DNA of 64,000 nucleotides from Candidatus Anammoximicrobium sp. (GCA_012515235.1 JAAYYU010000337.1:1-64000), one strand, 5' to 3'. Shown: positions 20,760-30,284, numbered from the stretch's first letter. Program-made: numbers and translations. The notes: generated by a model from the letters alone, not told the origin.

Positions 20760-21375
20760 GGTTCTGCCAGTGGAAATGGAGTTGGAAACAGGTTGCGCGT
20801 TTTGGGAGCCGGTCGCGCATTTCGGGAACCGGTTGCGTGTTTGGACGGCGCTGCGCACGACTCGATTGTGATGATCGTGATGGTTCCAAGTGTAGTCGGT
20901 CACGGCGCGGCTGGCGAGGGTGTGGGCGGCACGAGCGTTTGCCTTGTCCGTCGTCCTGAGCGACCGGTCCGGCGGGTTTGCGGCCACGCGGTGACGACGC
21001 AGTTTCTGTGACCCTCTTGCTTCCCGAATTTGCGACGTTCGTACGAGAGCGGTCACGTACCGTCTGGGCGGCTCGGCCGACGAGCCCGCGACCGCGGGTG
21101 ATCGCCAGGCCGTTCAGGCGGACTTCACCCGTCGTCGGCCCCGGCATTCTGATCCAATGTCGGCCGTCGTCTTGATCCGGCCGCCGGGCTGAGGATAATG
21201 GGGCGTCTTGCGACGTTTTCCGCTGAGGAGCGGTCGCCGGAAAAGACCCCGCGTTTTCGCAGACACCGGCTTCTTGCGATGTCCGCAGCGTGCGTGCATC
21301 GCGCAGGGAAGGGGCTCGAAAACCGACGTTCCGGACACGGGACACTGAAACCTAATTCCAAGGGAGAAGATCTGC
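20760..21375. other. Gene-free divergent intergenic region
   Basis: 616 bp between the glycosidase (minus) and isocitrate dehydrogenase (plus). Promoters for both should lie here, but I cannot fix them. It contains a 20-bp tandem repeat at 20791-20844 (separate entry). AGGGAGAAG at 21361-21369 is the ribosome site of the next gene. Confidence 0.4.
20791..20844. repeat. Degenerate 20-bp tandem repeat, 2.7 copies
   Basis: Units at 20791-20810, 20811-20830 and 20831-20844 follow the pattern GGTTGCGCGTTTTGGGAGCC with a few changes per copy. It lies about 30 bp upstream of the glycosidase start on its 5' side, so it could be a protein-binding array or just slippage. Confidence 0.7.
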
Positions 21376-22473
21376 ATGGCCCACGAAGTAACGCTGATCA
21401 CGGGTGACGGAACGGGACCGGAATTGGCCGAGGCGGCGCGGCGCTGCATCGACGCCACGGGAGTCGCCATCGACTGGGACGTCCAGGAGGCGGGCATCGA
21501 CGTCATGGAGCGTACGGGGAGCCCCATCCCGGACGGCGTGCTGGAGAGTGTCCGACGCACCAAGTGCGCCCTGAAAGCCCCCATCACGACTCCGATCGGA
21601 ACGGGTTTCCGCAGCATCAACGTGTTCCTGCGGCAGGAATTGGGGCTGTTTGCCTGCATCCGTCCCTGCAAGCACTATCCGGGCGTGCGCACGTTCTTCG
21701 AGCATCTGGGCGTGGACCTTGTCATCGTGCGAGAGAACACGGAGGACTTGTACGCGGGCGTCGAATTCCAAGCCGGCCAGGAGGAGACGGCCCGGCTGAT
21801 CGAGTTCATCAACGGCTTGCCGTCGGACCGCAAGATCAAAACGCCTGCGAATCTGACCGGCGTTTCCATCAAGCCGATCAGTGTGCCGGGCACGGAACGC
21901 ATCGTCCGCTGCGCGTTCGACTATGCCCGCGCCAACGGCCGCAAGAAAGTCACCGCGGTCCACAAAGCGAACATCATGAAGCACACCGACGGCCTGTTCC
22001 TGGCGACCTCGCGACAGGTCGCCAAGGACTATCCGGACATCGAATTCGAAGACCGGATTGTGGACAACATGTGCATGCAGCTGACGCAGAAACCGGAATT
22101 GTACGACGTGCTCGTGCTGCCCAACTTGTACGGCGACATCCTCAGCGACCTGGGCGCCGGCCTGGTGGGCGGCTTGGGGGTCGCGCCCGGCGCGAACGTC
22201 GGGCCGAACGGCGCGGTTTTCGAGGCCACGCACGGCAGCGCGCCCAAGTACAAGGGGCAGAACAAGGTCAATCCGACCGCCGTGATCTTGTCCGGCATGT
22301 TGATGCTGCGTCATCTGGGCGAGGTGGAGGCGGCGAACCGTTTGGAGCAGGCCGTCGCCGCGGTGATCGCCGAAGGCAAGTCCGTGACGTACGACCTGAA
22401 ACCGCACCGCGACGATCCGACCGCCGTAGGAACCCGCGAAATGGCCGAGGCGATCTGTGCGCGTCTGGCGTGA
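21376..22473 (+). CDS. Isocitrate dehydrogenase of the short NAD-type family
   Basis: 365 residues of the isocitrate/isopropylmalate dehydrogenase superfamily; expected to turn isocitrate into 2-oxoglutarate and CO2. It starts [16 protein letters not shown] with the family GDGxGPE motif. Substrate-site residues appear in [29 protein letters not shown] (the RENTED motif favours isocitrate over isopropylmalate) and the catalytic Tyr/Lys/Asp segments VHKANIMK and [17 protein letters not shown]. The length and sequence match the NAD-using bacterial/mitochondrial-like type rather than the larger NADP enzyme; cofactor choice is inferred. AGGGAGAAG precedes the ATG. It is followed by an inverted-repeat element and lpxK on the same strand. 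Confidence 0.88.
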   Translation: MAHEVTLITGDGTGPELAEAARRCIDATGVAIDWDVQEAGIDVMERTGSPIPDGVLESVRRTKCALKAPITTPIGTGFRSINVFLRQELGLFACIRPCKHYPGVRTFFEHLGVDLVIVRENTEDLYAGVEFQAGQEETARLIEFINGLPSDRKIKTPANLTGVSIKPISVPGTERIVRCAFDYARANGRKKVTAVHKANIMKHTDGLFLATSRQVAKDYPDIEFEDRIVDNMCMQLTQKPELYDVLVLPNLYGDILSDLGAGLVGGLGVAPGANVGPNGAVFEATHGSAPKYKGQNKVNPTAVILSGMLMLRHLGEVEAANRLEQAVAAVIAEGKSVTYDLKPHRDDPTAVGTREMAEAICARLA

Positions 22474-22490
22474 CGGGGCCTGTCGGCGTT

Positions 22491-22629
22491 CTGGAGTGCG
22501 GCGCCTTGTCGCCGCTTTGGCGGAACACCAGCGGCGTTGCGGACCCAGACCCGTTGGACAGGCGGAACTCCAAGTGCCCGATGCGACGTCGCGTCGGTTC
22601 CAAAGCGGCGACAGGGCGCCGCACTCCAA
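22491..22629. repeat. MITE-like element with 29-bp inverted ends
   Basis: The left arm 22491-22520 starts CTGGAGTGCGGCGCC and the right arm 22600-22629 is its reverse complement with one mismatch inside the first 29 positions (the outermost base also differs), enclosing about 79 bp. Similar sequence, which translates as LECGALSPLW in one frame, is a familiar repeat in planctomycete genomes from memory. It starts 17 bp after the dehydrogenase stop and ends 18 bp before the lpxK start. In RNA it would form a long hairpin between the two genes. No coding capacity and no clear target-site duplication. Confidence 0.8.
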
Positions 22630-22647
22630 AAGAAATGGAGCTTTCAG

Positions 22648-23700
22648 GTGAACTCGGCGGGTTTTCGAGAACTGGTCAGCGGACGGCGGCACGGGTGGCT
22701 GCCCAGCCTGTTGCGCGGGGTGCTGGCGGTCGCCGCCTGGCTGTACGCACTGGTCGTCGCAGCCCGGAACGCCTGCTATGACTGGCCAGTGGCGAAGGTC
22801 GAACGGGTTGCCGTGCCGGTGGTGAGCGTCGGCAATCTGACGCTGGGCGGGACCGGCAAGACGCCGCTGGTCGCTTGGCTGGTGCGTTGGTACCAGTCGC
22901 GCGGCGTCGCCGCGGCGATCGTCAGCCGCGGCTACAAAGCGGCCGCCGGGATGCCGAACGACGAAGCCGTGGAACTGGGCAGCATGCTTCCGGACACGCC
23001 GCACGTCCAGAACCCGCGGCGAGTCGTGGCGGCGGGACAGGCGATCCGCGAGCACGGCGCCCAGTTGATCGTGCTGGACGACGCGTTCCAGCATCGCCGA
23101 CTCCAGCGCGACTTGGACATCGTGCTGCTGGACGCCCTGGAGCCGTTTGGGTACGAGCGTGTTTTTCCTCGCGGCATGTTGCGCGAGCCGATCTCCGGTT
23201 TGCAGCGGGCCGATGTGGTGGTTCTGTCGCGCAGCGAGGCCATCGACGATTCGCAGCGGGAGGCGATTCGGGAGCGGGTCCGGCGACTTGCGCCGCGGGC
23301 GATTTGGCTGGAAATCGCACAACGGCCCAGCGGGTTGTTGTCGGCCGAGGACGTGCGCGGCGACGCGCGTCAACTGGCAGGCCGGCGGGTGGCCGCCTTC
23401 TGCGGGATCGGCAACCCGGCAGGCTTTCGCCATACGCTGCACCGCCTTGGATGCCAGCTGATCGGCTTCCGAGAATTTCCGGACCACCACCGGTACACGT
23501 GGGCGGACATCGCCTCGCTGTGCCGTTGGGTGGAGGAACTGGACGACCCGGCAGCCGTGTTGTGTACGCACAAGGATTTGGTCAAAATCAACATCGACCA
23601 ACTGGAGTCCGTGCCCCTGTGGGCATTGACGATCGATTTGGAAATCACCGTCGGCCGGGAGGCGTTCGAGCAACAGTTAGGTAGACTGATCGCCGGCTGA
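22648..23700 (+). CDS. lpxK: Tetraacyldisaccharide 4'-kinase, lipid A synthesis
   Basis: Phosphorylates the 4' position of the lipid A precursor at the inner face of the membrane. 350 residues, usual for the family. A membrane segment lies near residues 23-40 (GVLAVAAWLYALVVAAR). The P-loop is GNLTLGGTGKTP at 62-73, the LpxK signature; DDAFQHR and FPRGMLREP follow in the expected order. GTG 22648 is chosen because GGAG lies seven bases upstream; the frame also runs back through the inverted-repeat element, which is not coding. The gene shows that the organism makes LPS. No other lpx gene is adjacent; a methyltransferase follows after 40 bp. Confidence 0.92.
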   Translation: MNSAGFRELVSGRRHGWLPSLLRGVLAVAAWLYALVVAARNACYDWPVAKVERVAVPVVSVGNLTLGGTGKTPLVAWLVRWYQSRGVAAAIVSRGYKAAAGMPNDEAVELGSMLPDTPHVQNPRRVVAAGQAIREHGAQLIVLDDAFQHRRLQRDLDIVLLDALEPFGYERVFPRGMLREPISGLQRADVVVLSRSEAIDDSQREAIRERVRRLAPRAIWLEIAQRPSGLLSAEDVRGDARQLAGRRVAAFCGIGNPAGFRHTLHRLGCQLIGFREFPDHHRYTWADIASLCRWVEELDDPAAVLCTHKDLVKINIDQLESVPLWALTIDLEITVGREAFEQQLGRLIAG

Positions 23701-23740
23701 CGACCGCAGTAACTCGAAAACAATCTTTCCGAGGCAACTT

Positions 23741-24439
23741 ATGTCACGACCACGCGTTTCTGGAATCGAATTGATCGAGACGCCCCAATTGGCGATGGAG
23801 TACGACTCGCTGGACCGCACGGAGGACGTCCACGGTTTCGTGGCCGATCTGCTCGCCGCAGGCGGAGGCGGCGATCTGCTGGATCTGGGCACGGGCACGG
23901 CGCAAATCCCCGTCGAACTGTGTCGGCAGGGCTACGAGGGGCGGATCATGGCGGCCGATCTGTCCGTGAGCATGTTGGAGATGGCCCGCTTGAACATCGA
24001 GATCGCCAGTGTGATCGACCGCGTCCAACTGGCCCAGGCGGACGCCACGGATATGCTGTTTGCCGACGCCTACTTCGACTGTGTCGCATGCCACGACACG
24101 CTGCACCAGTTCGCGGATCCCCTGCCCGTTCTGCAGGGCTGTCTGCGCGTGCTGCGGCCTGGCGGCCTGTTGTTCTGCCGCGATTGGCTGCGGCCGGACA
24201 GCGAGGAAGCGTTCGAGCAGGCCGTCCAGGCCTGTGCGGACTCGGCCAACGAAGCGCAGCGTCAGCTGTTCGAGGCGTCCCTCCGCGCGGCGTTCACGCT
24301 GGACGAAGTCCGCCAATTCGTCGCGCAACTGGGCTACCCGGCCGACACGGTCCAGGCGACCGACGAGCGGCGTTGGACGTGGAGCGTCCGGAAGCCGGCC
24401 GCGGCGGACGAGCAAACAGACGTGACGACGGCCCCCTGA
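23741..24439 (+). CDS. Class I SAM-dependent methyltransferase
   Basis: 232 residues. LLDLGTGTAQIP (residues 47-58) is motif I of the Rossmann-type SAM site, MAADLSVSMLEMAR is the acidic loop, and FDCVACHDTLHQFADP with LRPGGLLFCRDWLRP are the post-motif segments. The fold is clear; the acceptor is not. Close to lpxK and on the same strand, but methylation of lipid A is only a guess. ATG 23741 has GAGG about seven bases upstream. The tail after residue 220 is Asp/Thr/Ala-rich and looks disordered. Confidence 0.8.
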   Translation: MSRPRVSGIELIETPQLAMEYDSLDRTEDVHGFVADLLAAGGGGDLLDLGTGTAQIPVELCRQGYEGRIMAADLSVSMLEMARLNIEIASVIDRVQLAQADATDMLFADAYFDCVACHDTLHQFADPLPVLQGCLRVLRPGGLLFCRDWLRPDSEEAFEQAVQACADSANEAQRQLFEASLRAAFTLDEVRQFVAQLGYPADTVQATDERRWTWSVRKPAAADEQTDVTTAP

Positions 24440-24527
24440 CGCGGCCGACGTCGGCAAACAAGGCCCGGCGGAGCACGCGACAGGTTTTCGCAGTCCAACC
24501 GGCGGTTAGAACTGAGGTAGTCCTGCC

Positions 24528-26387
24528 ATGAGAGCTTTGACCCTGTCTTTCTACGTCGCGCTCGTCGCACTCGTCGGCGCCGTCCAGGTCCAGGCGGCCG
24601 AGAAGCCCAACATCGTCCTGGTCATCACCGACGACCAGGGCTACGGCGATCTGGGCTGCACGGGCAACCCGGTCATCCAGACGCCGAATTTGGACGCCCT
24701 GGCGGCCGAGTCGTCGCAATTGACCGACTATCACGTCGCCCCGACCTGTTCGCCCACGCGAGCGGCCCTGCAGACCGGGCACTGGACGGACCGGACGGGC
24801 GTCTGGCACACGGTCAACGGACGCTCGATGCTCCGCGAGAATGAGATCACCTTGGGACAACTCTTGAAGGACCACGGCTACGCGACCGGCATGTTTGGCA
24901 AGTGGCATCTGGGCGACAATTTTCCCTACCGCGCCGAGGACCGCGGCTTTACCGAAGTCTACCGTCACGGCGGCGGCGGCGTGGGGCAGACGCCCGACCT
25001 GTGGGACAACGCCTACTTCGACGGCCATTACTTTCACAACGGCCAGGTCGTTGCCGCCCGCGGCTTCTGCACGGACGTGTTCTTTGAACAGGCGCGGCGG
25101 TTCATTCGGCAGTGCGTCCGGCAGCGGCAGCCCTTCCTGGCGTACATCGCCCCCAACGCACCGCACGGTCCGTTGCACGCGCCGCAGGAGTATCTGGACT
25201 TGTACGCCGGGCAGGACAAGCCGATCGCTGCGTTTTACGCCATGATCACCAATATCGACCGCAACGTGGGCAAGACCCGCGACTTGCTGCGGGAATTGGG
25301 GATCGCCCGCAATACGGTTTTCATCTTCACCACCGACAACGGCACGGCGACCGGGGCGCGGGTCTTCAACGCGGGGATGCGCGGCGCGAAGGGCAGCGAG
25401 TACGACGGCGGCCACCGCGTGCCGTTTTTCTGCCACTGGCCGGAGGCAGGCTGGGACCAAAAGCACGTCAACGATACGCTTTGCCACGCCGTCGACCTCG
25501 TGCCCACGCTGCTGGACATCACGGGAGCCAGGCTTCCCGACGGAGTAAAACTCGATGGCTTCTCGATTCGCCCCCTGTTGGCCCCCGGCGTTGACGCCGA
25601 CTGGCCCGACCGCTTTCTGGTCACCGATTCGCAGCGCGTCCGCGATCCGATCAAGTGGAAACAGACGGCGGTCATGTCTCAGCAGTGGCGACTGGTCAAC
25701 GGCAAAGAACTGTACGCGATCAAGACCGATCCGGGCCAGCAGCACGACGTGGCGGACCAGCATCCGGAGCAGGTCGCAAAAATGCGAGCCTTTTACGACG
25801 CCTGGTGGGCGGAATTGGAGCCGACCTTTGCCCAGACCACCGAGATCTACCTGGGCCATCCCGATCATCCGCTGGTGTATCTGACCGGTCACGATTGGAT
25901 CCAGGAGGCGCTTCCGCCGTGGAACCAGCAGCACATCCGGCGGGCGTACGGCCTGCCCGGCATGATGCCGAAATCGCCCCGAGCAAAGGCCAAGGCAAAC
26001 GTTCCGACGCAGGGCGCGGCAGTCAAGGCGGTGCATCAAGGCCATTGGGCCGTTCAGGTCGTGCGGGCGGGGCGCTACGAAATCAGTCTCCGCCGCTGGC
26101 CGGTTGAGGCGGATCAACCGATCACGGCGGGGCTGCCGGCAGGGGCGGACGTGCCCGGCGCGGATCGGGCCTTCCGGGCTCACGAGGGCGTCGCCATCGA
26201 CGTAGTCCGCGCCGCGCTGCGGGTGGACGGCCGGGAGTTGGCGAGCCAACCGGTGTCCGCCGGCGACGTCCAGATTACGTTCGCGGCGGAGTTGACCGCC
26301 GGCTCGCACCAGCTCGCGCCGGTCTTCATCACCGCCGGCGGCGATGAACTGGGAGCGTACTACGCCATCGTCGAGTCCGGGCGTTAA
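24528..26387 (+). CDS. Secreted arylsulfatase-like sulfatase
   Basis: 619 residues with a signal peptide ending VQA at residue 23. Metal ligands are in ITDDQGYGD; CSPTR at 74-78 holds the Cys converted to formylglycine; GKWHLGD is at 124-130; and TTDNGTATG provides the second Asp/Asn set. The catalytic domain ends near residue 480. A C-terminal beta-rich domain of about 100 residues (HWAVQVVRAGRYEISLRRWP...) resembles the carbohydrate-interaction module often fused to planctomycete sulfatases. It should remove sulfate from extracellular glycans. A GAGGT ribosome site precedes the ATG. First of three sulfatases in this segment. Confidence 0.9.
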   Translation: MRALTLSFYVALVALVGAVQVQAAEKPNIVLVITDDQGYGDLGCTGNPVIQTPNLDALAAESSQLTDYHVAPTCSPTRAALQTGHWTDRTGVWHTVNGRSMLRENEITLGQLLKDHGYATGMFGKWHLGDNFPYRAEDRGFTEVYRHGGGGVGQTPDLWDNAYFDGHYFHNGQVVAARGFCTDVFFEQARRFIRQCVRQRQPFLAYIAPNAPHGPLHAPQEYLDLYAGQDKPIAAFYAMITNIDRNVGKTRDLLRELGIARNTVFIFTTDNGTATGARVFNAGMRGAKGSEYDGGHRVPFFCHWPEAGWDQKHVNDTLCHAVDLVPTLLDITGARLPDGVKLDGFSIRPLLAPGVDADWPDRFLVTDSQRVRDPIKWKQTAVMSQQWRLVNGKELYAIKTDPGQQHDVADQHPEQVAKMRAFYDAWWAELEPTFAQTTEIYLGHPDHPLVYLTGHDWIQEALPPWNQQHIRRAYGLPGMMPKSPRAKAKANVPTQGAAVKAVHQGHWAVQVVRAGRYEISLRRWPVEADQPITAGLPAGADVPGADRAFRAHEGVAIDVVRAALRVDGRELASQPVSAGDVQITFAAELTAGSHQLAPVFITAGGDELGAYYAIVESGR

Positions 26388-26441
26388 CCGTTTGTTGAAA
26401 GAAGGCGCGGTGCATCGCCCAGACCGTTTTACGGAGCCCCG

Positions 26442-27686
26442 ATGTTGACGCTCGAACAGGAAACGCCGGAAACCGCTTTGTGGGAGTTCGTGCCGCTGGC
26501 CAGCTACGGCGTGCCGGCCCTGCCCGCTCGCAGTGCCGCGCGAAACGCCTGGATTTCGTTCAAGCGGGTTTTTTGGCGTACGGACCAGGGAACTGAGGCG
26601 CCAATCAAACAGGAGGCAAACCTGCGCGCCCTGTCGCAGGTGCGTCTGCAGCACCTGTTTCGGCCTCTGGATTGGCACGCTGCCGCGGCGGCGCTGGACC
26701 AGTTGCTGGGCGATTGGTGGGCGGCCGATGAGCCCGAACCGCCGGTGAAGTTCATCATCGGCCAGCCTCACGGCGGTCATCGTGAGATCGTCCGACGGTG
26801 GGGAGAACGCCGTCAGGCGGCGCAGATCGCGACACCTTCCTGCGAGCAGATTCTGGCCCGCGACCAGCACTGGTTCGACGACGGCCCGCCAACTGGCGAA
26901 CGCTGGGTCCTGCCGGGCCTGGAACACTGCTACCTGCGCCATGCCAACGGCCTGGACCTGGTGCGTCGACTGTTCCAACGCGCGGAGAGCGGGCGGTTGG
27001 GCAGGGGGGTGATCGGCTGCGACAGCTGGGCCTGGGCCTACCTGCAACGCGTCTGGCCGGTGCCTCGTCCCGACGCGTTGACGCTGCAGGCCTTTGACGG
27101 TCCCCGCCTGGCCCGGCTCCTTTCCCGCCTGACCGTCTCGCCGGCTGGCGGCCGCGTCCGTTTTCGCCATGCCGTCACCGGCAACGACATCCTCATCGTG
27201 CCTGCGGAGCAGGAGCGGTTCGGACCGGAGATCGTCCAGTTGGCCGCACATTGCCGTGGCAACGTGGGCGTGGCCCTGCGGCACTGGCGCGAGCGTCTGT
27301 GCTGCGAACCCGATGCCGACGCGTCCAAACCGAACGGCCGCGAGGCGCTGCCCCGCACCGACGAGCAAACCGGGGAGCAAACCGGGGAGCAAGCGGAGGA
27401 AAGCGTCTGGGTGGCAGCCGAGTTGACGGCTCCCGTTTTGCCGCTTGGGAGCGAAGACGATTTTGCCCTCGTGTTGCACGCCTTGCTGTTGCACGGCGGC
27501 CTCCCCGAAGCGTTGCTGCCCGACTTGCTGCCCCTCTCGCCGCCGCTTTGCGCAGCGCTTCTGTACAGGCTGCGCAACGCCGGATTCGTCGAATTTGGGG
27601 AAGGCCGGTGGCACGTCGCGGTACTGGCCTATGCGGCGGTGCGCGATCTGCTGCGTCGGCGCGACTATCTGGTGGACGGTTTCTGA
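26442..27686 (+). CDS. Degenerate AAA+-like protein paired with MscS
   Basis: 414 residues, no signal peptide or membrane segment. The order of motifs suggests an AAA+ fold that has lost ATP chemistry. GQPHGGHR (about 107-114) stands where Walker A should be but lacks the Lys-Ser/Thr, and WVLPGLEHCYLRH resembles a Walker B strand. GVIGCDSWAWAYLQ fits a sensor-1 strand, and GNVGVALRHWRERL a sensor-2 helix. The last 80 residues look like a winged-helix domain (ALLYRLRNAGFVEFGEGRW). An EQTGEQTGEQ repeat lies in a linker near residue 310. I recall similar proteins next to MscS channels elsewhere; here mscS starts 19 bp after the stop, so a joint role such as gating control or osmotic sensing is inferred. 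GGAG precedes the ATG. Confidence 0.6.
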   Translation: MLTLEQETPETALWEFVPLASYGVPALPARSAARNAWISFKRVFWRTDQGTEAPIKQEANLRALSQVRLQHLFRPLDWHAAAAALDQLLGDWWAADEPEPPVKFIIGQPHGGHREIVRRWGERRQAAQIATPSCEQILARDQHWFDDGPPTGERWVLPGLEHCYLRHANGLDLVRRLFQRAESGRLGRGVIGCDSWAWAYLQRVWPVPRPDALTLQAFDGPRLARLLSRLTVSPAGGRVRFRHAVTGNDILIVPAEQERFGPEIVQLAAHCRGNVGVALRHWRERLCCEPDADASKPNGREALPRTDEQTGEQTGEQAEESVWVAAELTAPVLPLGSEDDFALVLHALLLHGGLPEALLPDLLPLSPPLCAALLYRLRNAGFVEFGEGRWHVAVLAYAAVRDLLRRRDYLVDGF

Positions 27687-27705
27687 AACACGCGGAGGCC
27701 CGAGC

Positions 27706-28515
27706 ATGGCGCCGGAGACCCAAGTAACGCAGATCTTCAAACGCCTGGATTCCGCGGCGGCCTTGGAACTTGTCGCCATCGTCGCGGGGGCGACCCTGAT
27801 GATCATCGTCGTTCAGCGTCTGATGCGCTGGATTGGCAATCGTCTGCAGGGGTCGAAACGGCTCACCCTGCTGGCCCTCGTGCCCCTGATCCGCCTAGTC
27901 ATCATTTTGGCGGCTGCGGCGGTCATCGTCCCGCTGCTGATCGAACCGTCGCTCCAGAACATGGTGGCCCTGCTCAGCATCGTTGGCGTGGCGTTGGGCT
28001 TTGCGTTGAAGGACTATGCCAGCAGCCTGATCGCCGGCATCGTGGCGATAGGCGAACGAGACTATCGGAACGGCGATTGGGTCAAGTTGGAAGACGTCTA
28101 TGGCGAGGTGCGGCACGTGGGTTTGCGGACGCTCGAAGTCGTGACGCCCGACGACGACCGGGTGTTGATTCCGCACGCCCTGTTGTGGAGCCAGGCTGTC
28201 TCCAATTCCAACAACGGCGACGCCCGGCTGCAATGCACGGCCGACTTTTTCGTGCATCCACAACACGACAGCCACGCGGCGCGGCAGGCGCTGGAAGACG
28301 TCGCGTTGACCAGTCCCTACCTGTACTTCGACAAGCCCGTTGCCGTGGTCGTGAACGAAAAACCCTGGGGGACACACTACCGGCTGAAGGCTTATCCGGT
28401 CGACGCGTCCCAGCAGTTCCGCTTCCTCACCGATCTGACCGTCCGAGGAAAGACCGCTTTAAGCGAGTTAGGCGTCCCCTTTGCTGTGGCCCCGGCCGTG
28501 CAATTCGGCGACTGA
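27706..28515 (+). CDS. MscS-family small mechanosensitive channel
   Basis: 269 residues. Two N-terminal hydrophobic helices (about 22-42 and 56-81) lead into the pore helix LLSIVGVALGFALKDYASSLIAG, followed by the beta domain GDWVKLEDVYGEVRHVGLRTLEV and the usual C-terminal alpha/beta cage domain. It should open under membrane tension and release solutes on hypo-osmotic shock. The chain lacks the third N-terminal helix of E. coli MscS. ATG 27706 has CGGAGG eight bases upstream; the open frame extends back into the previous gene out of phase and is not coding there. Co-transcribed with the AAA-like gene. Confidence 0.88.
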   Translation: MAPETQVTQIFKRLDSAAALELVAIVAGATLMIIVVQRLMRWIGNRLQGSKRLTLLALVPLIRLVIILAAAAVIVPLLIEPSLQNMVALLSIVGVALGFALKDYASSLIAGIVAIGERDYRNGDWVKLEDVYGEVRHVGLRTLEVVTPDDDRVLIPHALLWSQAVSNSNNGDARLQCTADFFVHPQHDSHAARQALEDVALTSPYLYFDKPVAVVVNEKPWGTHYRLKAYPVDASQQFRFLTDLTVRGKTALSELGVPFAVAPAVQFGD

Positions 28516-28674
28516 GGGAGATGCGCACATCGTGCAACCAGAGACGTTATACTAGGGGTTCAAGTCTACGGGCAGCCGGCAGCCACGGCGTGCCAAGTGG
28601 CGCAACCGGGCCGCTGCTTCCGAGGCGAAACGACAACCTGGACCGTACCGCACTTTGATCCGGAGAACCATCCC

Positions 28675-30279
28675 ATGCTCGCCTGCCCCCGCAACCGCCA
28701 ACTCGCGTTCGTCTTCCCGGCCCTTGCGATCCTTGTTGCCGGCCAAGGCAACTTGGCGCTGGCTGGCCCGGCGTCTCGCCCCAACATCCTGTTTATCCTG
28801 GTGGACGACCAGTCACCCTTCGATCTGAAAGTCTACGATCCGAAGTCGCCGTTGCAGACGCCGAACCTGGACCGGCTGGCGGCGGAGGGCATGGTCTTGG
28901 ACGGCGCCTATCACATGGGGTCGTTCTCCGGCGCCGTCTGTTCGCCGTCGCGGCACATGATCATGAGCGGCCGCACGGTGTGGCGACTGCCCAACGCACC
29001 CGGCGCGCTGCGTCAGGGCAAATGCCCCGCGGATCTGGAGCGGAACACGCTGGCCGCCGTCTTCAACCGGGCCGGCTATGCGACGATGCGCACCTGCAAG
29101 GTCGGCAACAGCTACGAGGCGGCGAACAAACAGTTCCAGGTCCGCCACGATGCGACAAAACGCGGCGGCGACGACGAGTCGGGCAGCGCGTGGCACGCCG
29201 CACAGGTGCTGAATTACCTCCGGGACCGCGAGGCGGCGAAGGACACGCGTCCGTTCCTGATCTACTACGGCTTCTCCCATCCCCACGACACGCGCGACGG
29301 CAAGCCCGAACTGCTGGCCAAGTACGGCGCAGTCAATCACGCGGACCGTCAAACGCTGCCGCCGGCCCACCCCAAGCAACCGCCGCTGCCGCCGAACTAC
29401 CTGCCCGCCCACCCCTTTCGGCACGGCCACGATGACGTGCGTGACGAAGTCGCGGTCAGCGGCGTGTGGGACCGCCGCGACGAGGTGACGATCCGCAACG
29501 AGTTGGGACGCGAGTTCGCCTGCAGCGAGAACATCGACATCCAGATCGGCCGCGTGCTCGACCGCCTGCGGGCGATGGGCGAGTTGGACAACACCTATGT
29601 CCTCTACACCGCCGACCACGGCATCGCGATCGGCCGGCACGGGTTGCAGGGCAAGCAGAACCTGTACCAGCACACGTGGCGCGTGCCGTTGCTGGCCAAG
29701 GGCCCCGGCATCCGGCCCGGTTCGCGCGCCGAGGGCAACGTCTACCTGCTGGACGTGCTCGCCACGCTCTGCGACCTGGCGGGAATTCAACCGCCCGCGA
29801 CCAACGACGGGCTCAGTTTCAAGCCCGTGTTGGAGGGCCAGCGGCAAACGGTCCGCGACGTAATGTACGGTGTGTACAGCGGCGGTTCCAAGCCCGGCAT
29901 GCGGTCCGTCAAGCGGGGCGACTGGAAACTCCTGCTGTACGACGCTTACGTCGGCCAATCGCGCCACGTGCAACTGTTTAACCTCGCCGACAACCCGGAG
30001 GAATTCCTCATCGAGCATCAAGCTCCAAAGGTGACCGCGCTGACCGGCGTCACGCCCGCCCGGCACCAGGTCAATCTGGCGGGCGATCCGGCGTATGCGG
30101 GAAAGTTGAAGGAGATGCAGGACCTGCTGCTGGCCGAGATGCGCCGCCAGGAGGATCCGTGGCGTCTGTGGAACCAGCCCGACGACGGACTGCCCCCGGT
30201 CCCGCCTCCGGTGCCGCCCAAGAGCAAGGCCAAGAAGGCGAAACCGCAGGCTACGATCAACCTCAGCCCGAAAAGGTGA
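28675..30279 (+). CDS. Secreted sulfatase
   Basis: 534 residues. Signal peptide to about residue 31. NILFILVDDQSPFD holds the metal Asp pair; CSPSR at 89-93 is the formylglycine motif, here with Ser as the fourth residue. DTRDGKPELL and TADHGIAIG(R)HG in the second half match iduronate-sulfatase-like and choline-sulfatase-like members rather than plain arylsulfatases. The tail is Pro/Lys-rich (PPVPPPVPPKSKAKKAKP) and probably disordered. ATG 28675 has CGGAGA upstream; a frame extension to 28597 is not supported. The next sulfatase starts five bases after the stop, so the two are one transcription unit. Confidence 0.88.
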   Translation: MLACPRNRQLAFVFPALAILVAGQGNLALAGPASRPNILFILVDDQSPFDLKVYDPKSPLQTPNLDRLAAEGMVLDGAYHMGSFSGAVCSPSRHMIMSGRTVWRLPNAPGALRQGKCPADLERNTLAAVFNRAGYATMRTCKVGNSYEAANKQFQVRHDATKRGGDDESGSAWHAAQVLNYLRDREAAKDTRPFLIYYGFSHPHDTRDGKPELLAKYGAVNHADRQTLPPAHPKQPPLPPNYLPAHPFRHGHDDVRDEVAVSGVWDRRDEVTIRNELGREFACSENIDIQIGRVLDRLRAMGELDNTYVLYTADHGIAIGRHGLQGKQNLYQHTWRVPLLAKGPGIRPGSRAEGNVYLLDVLATLCDLAGIQPPATNDGLSFKPVLEGQRQTVRDVMYGVYSGGSKPGMRSVKRGDWKLLLYDAYVGQSRHVQLFNLADNPEEFLIEHQAPKVTALTGVTPARHQVNLAGDPAYAGKLKEMQDLLLAEMRRQEDPWRLWNQPDDGLPPVPPPVPPKSKAKKAKPQATINLSPKR

Positions 30280-30284
30280 CCGTG

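Noticed and set aside
21376-22473. 3-isopropylmalate dehydrogenase
   Set aside because: The [10 protein letters not shown] stretch and the overall pattern fit isocitrate dehydrogenase better.
24294-27806. An 1170-residue minus-strand open frame across a methyltransferase end, a sulfatase and the AAA-like gene
   Set aside because: It spans several real genes on the other strand and reads as low-information Arg/Val/Gln-rich sequence.
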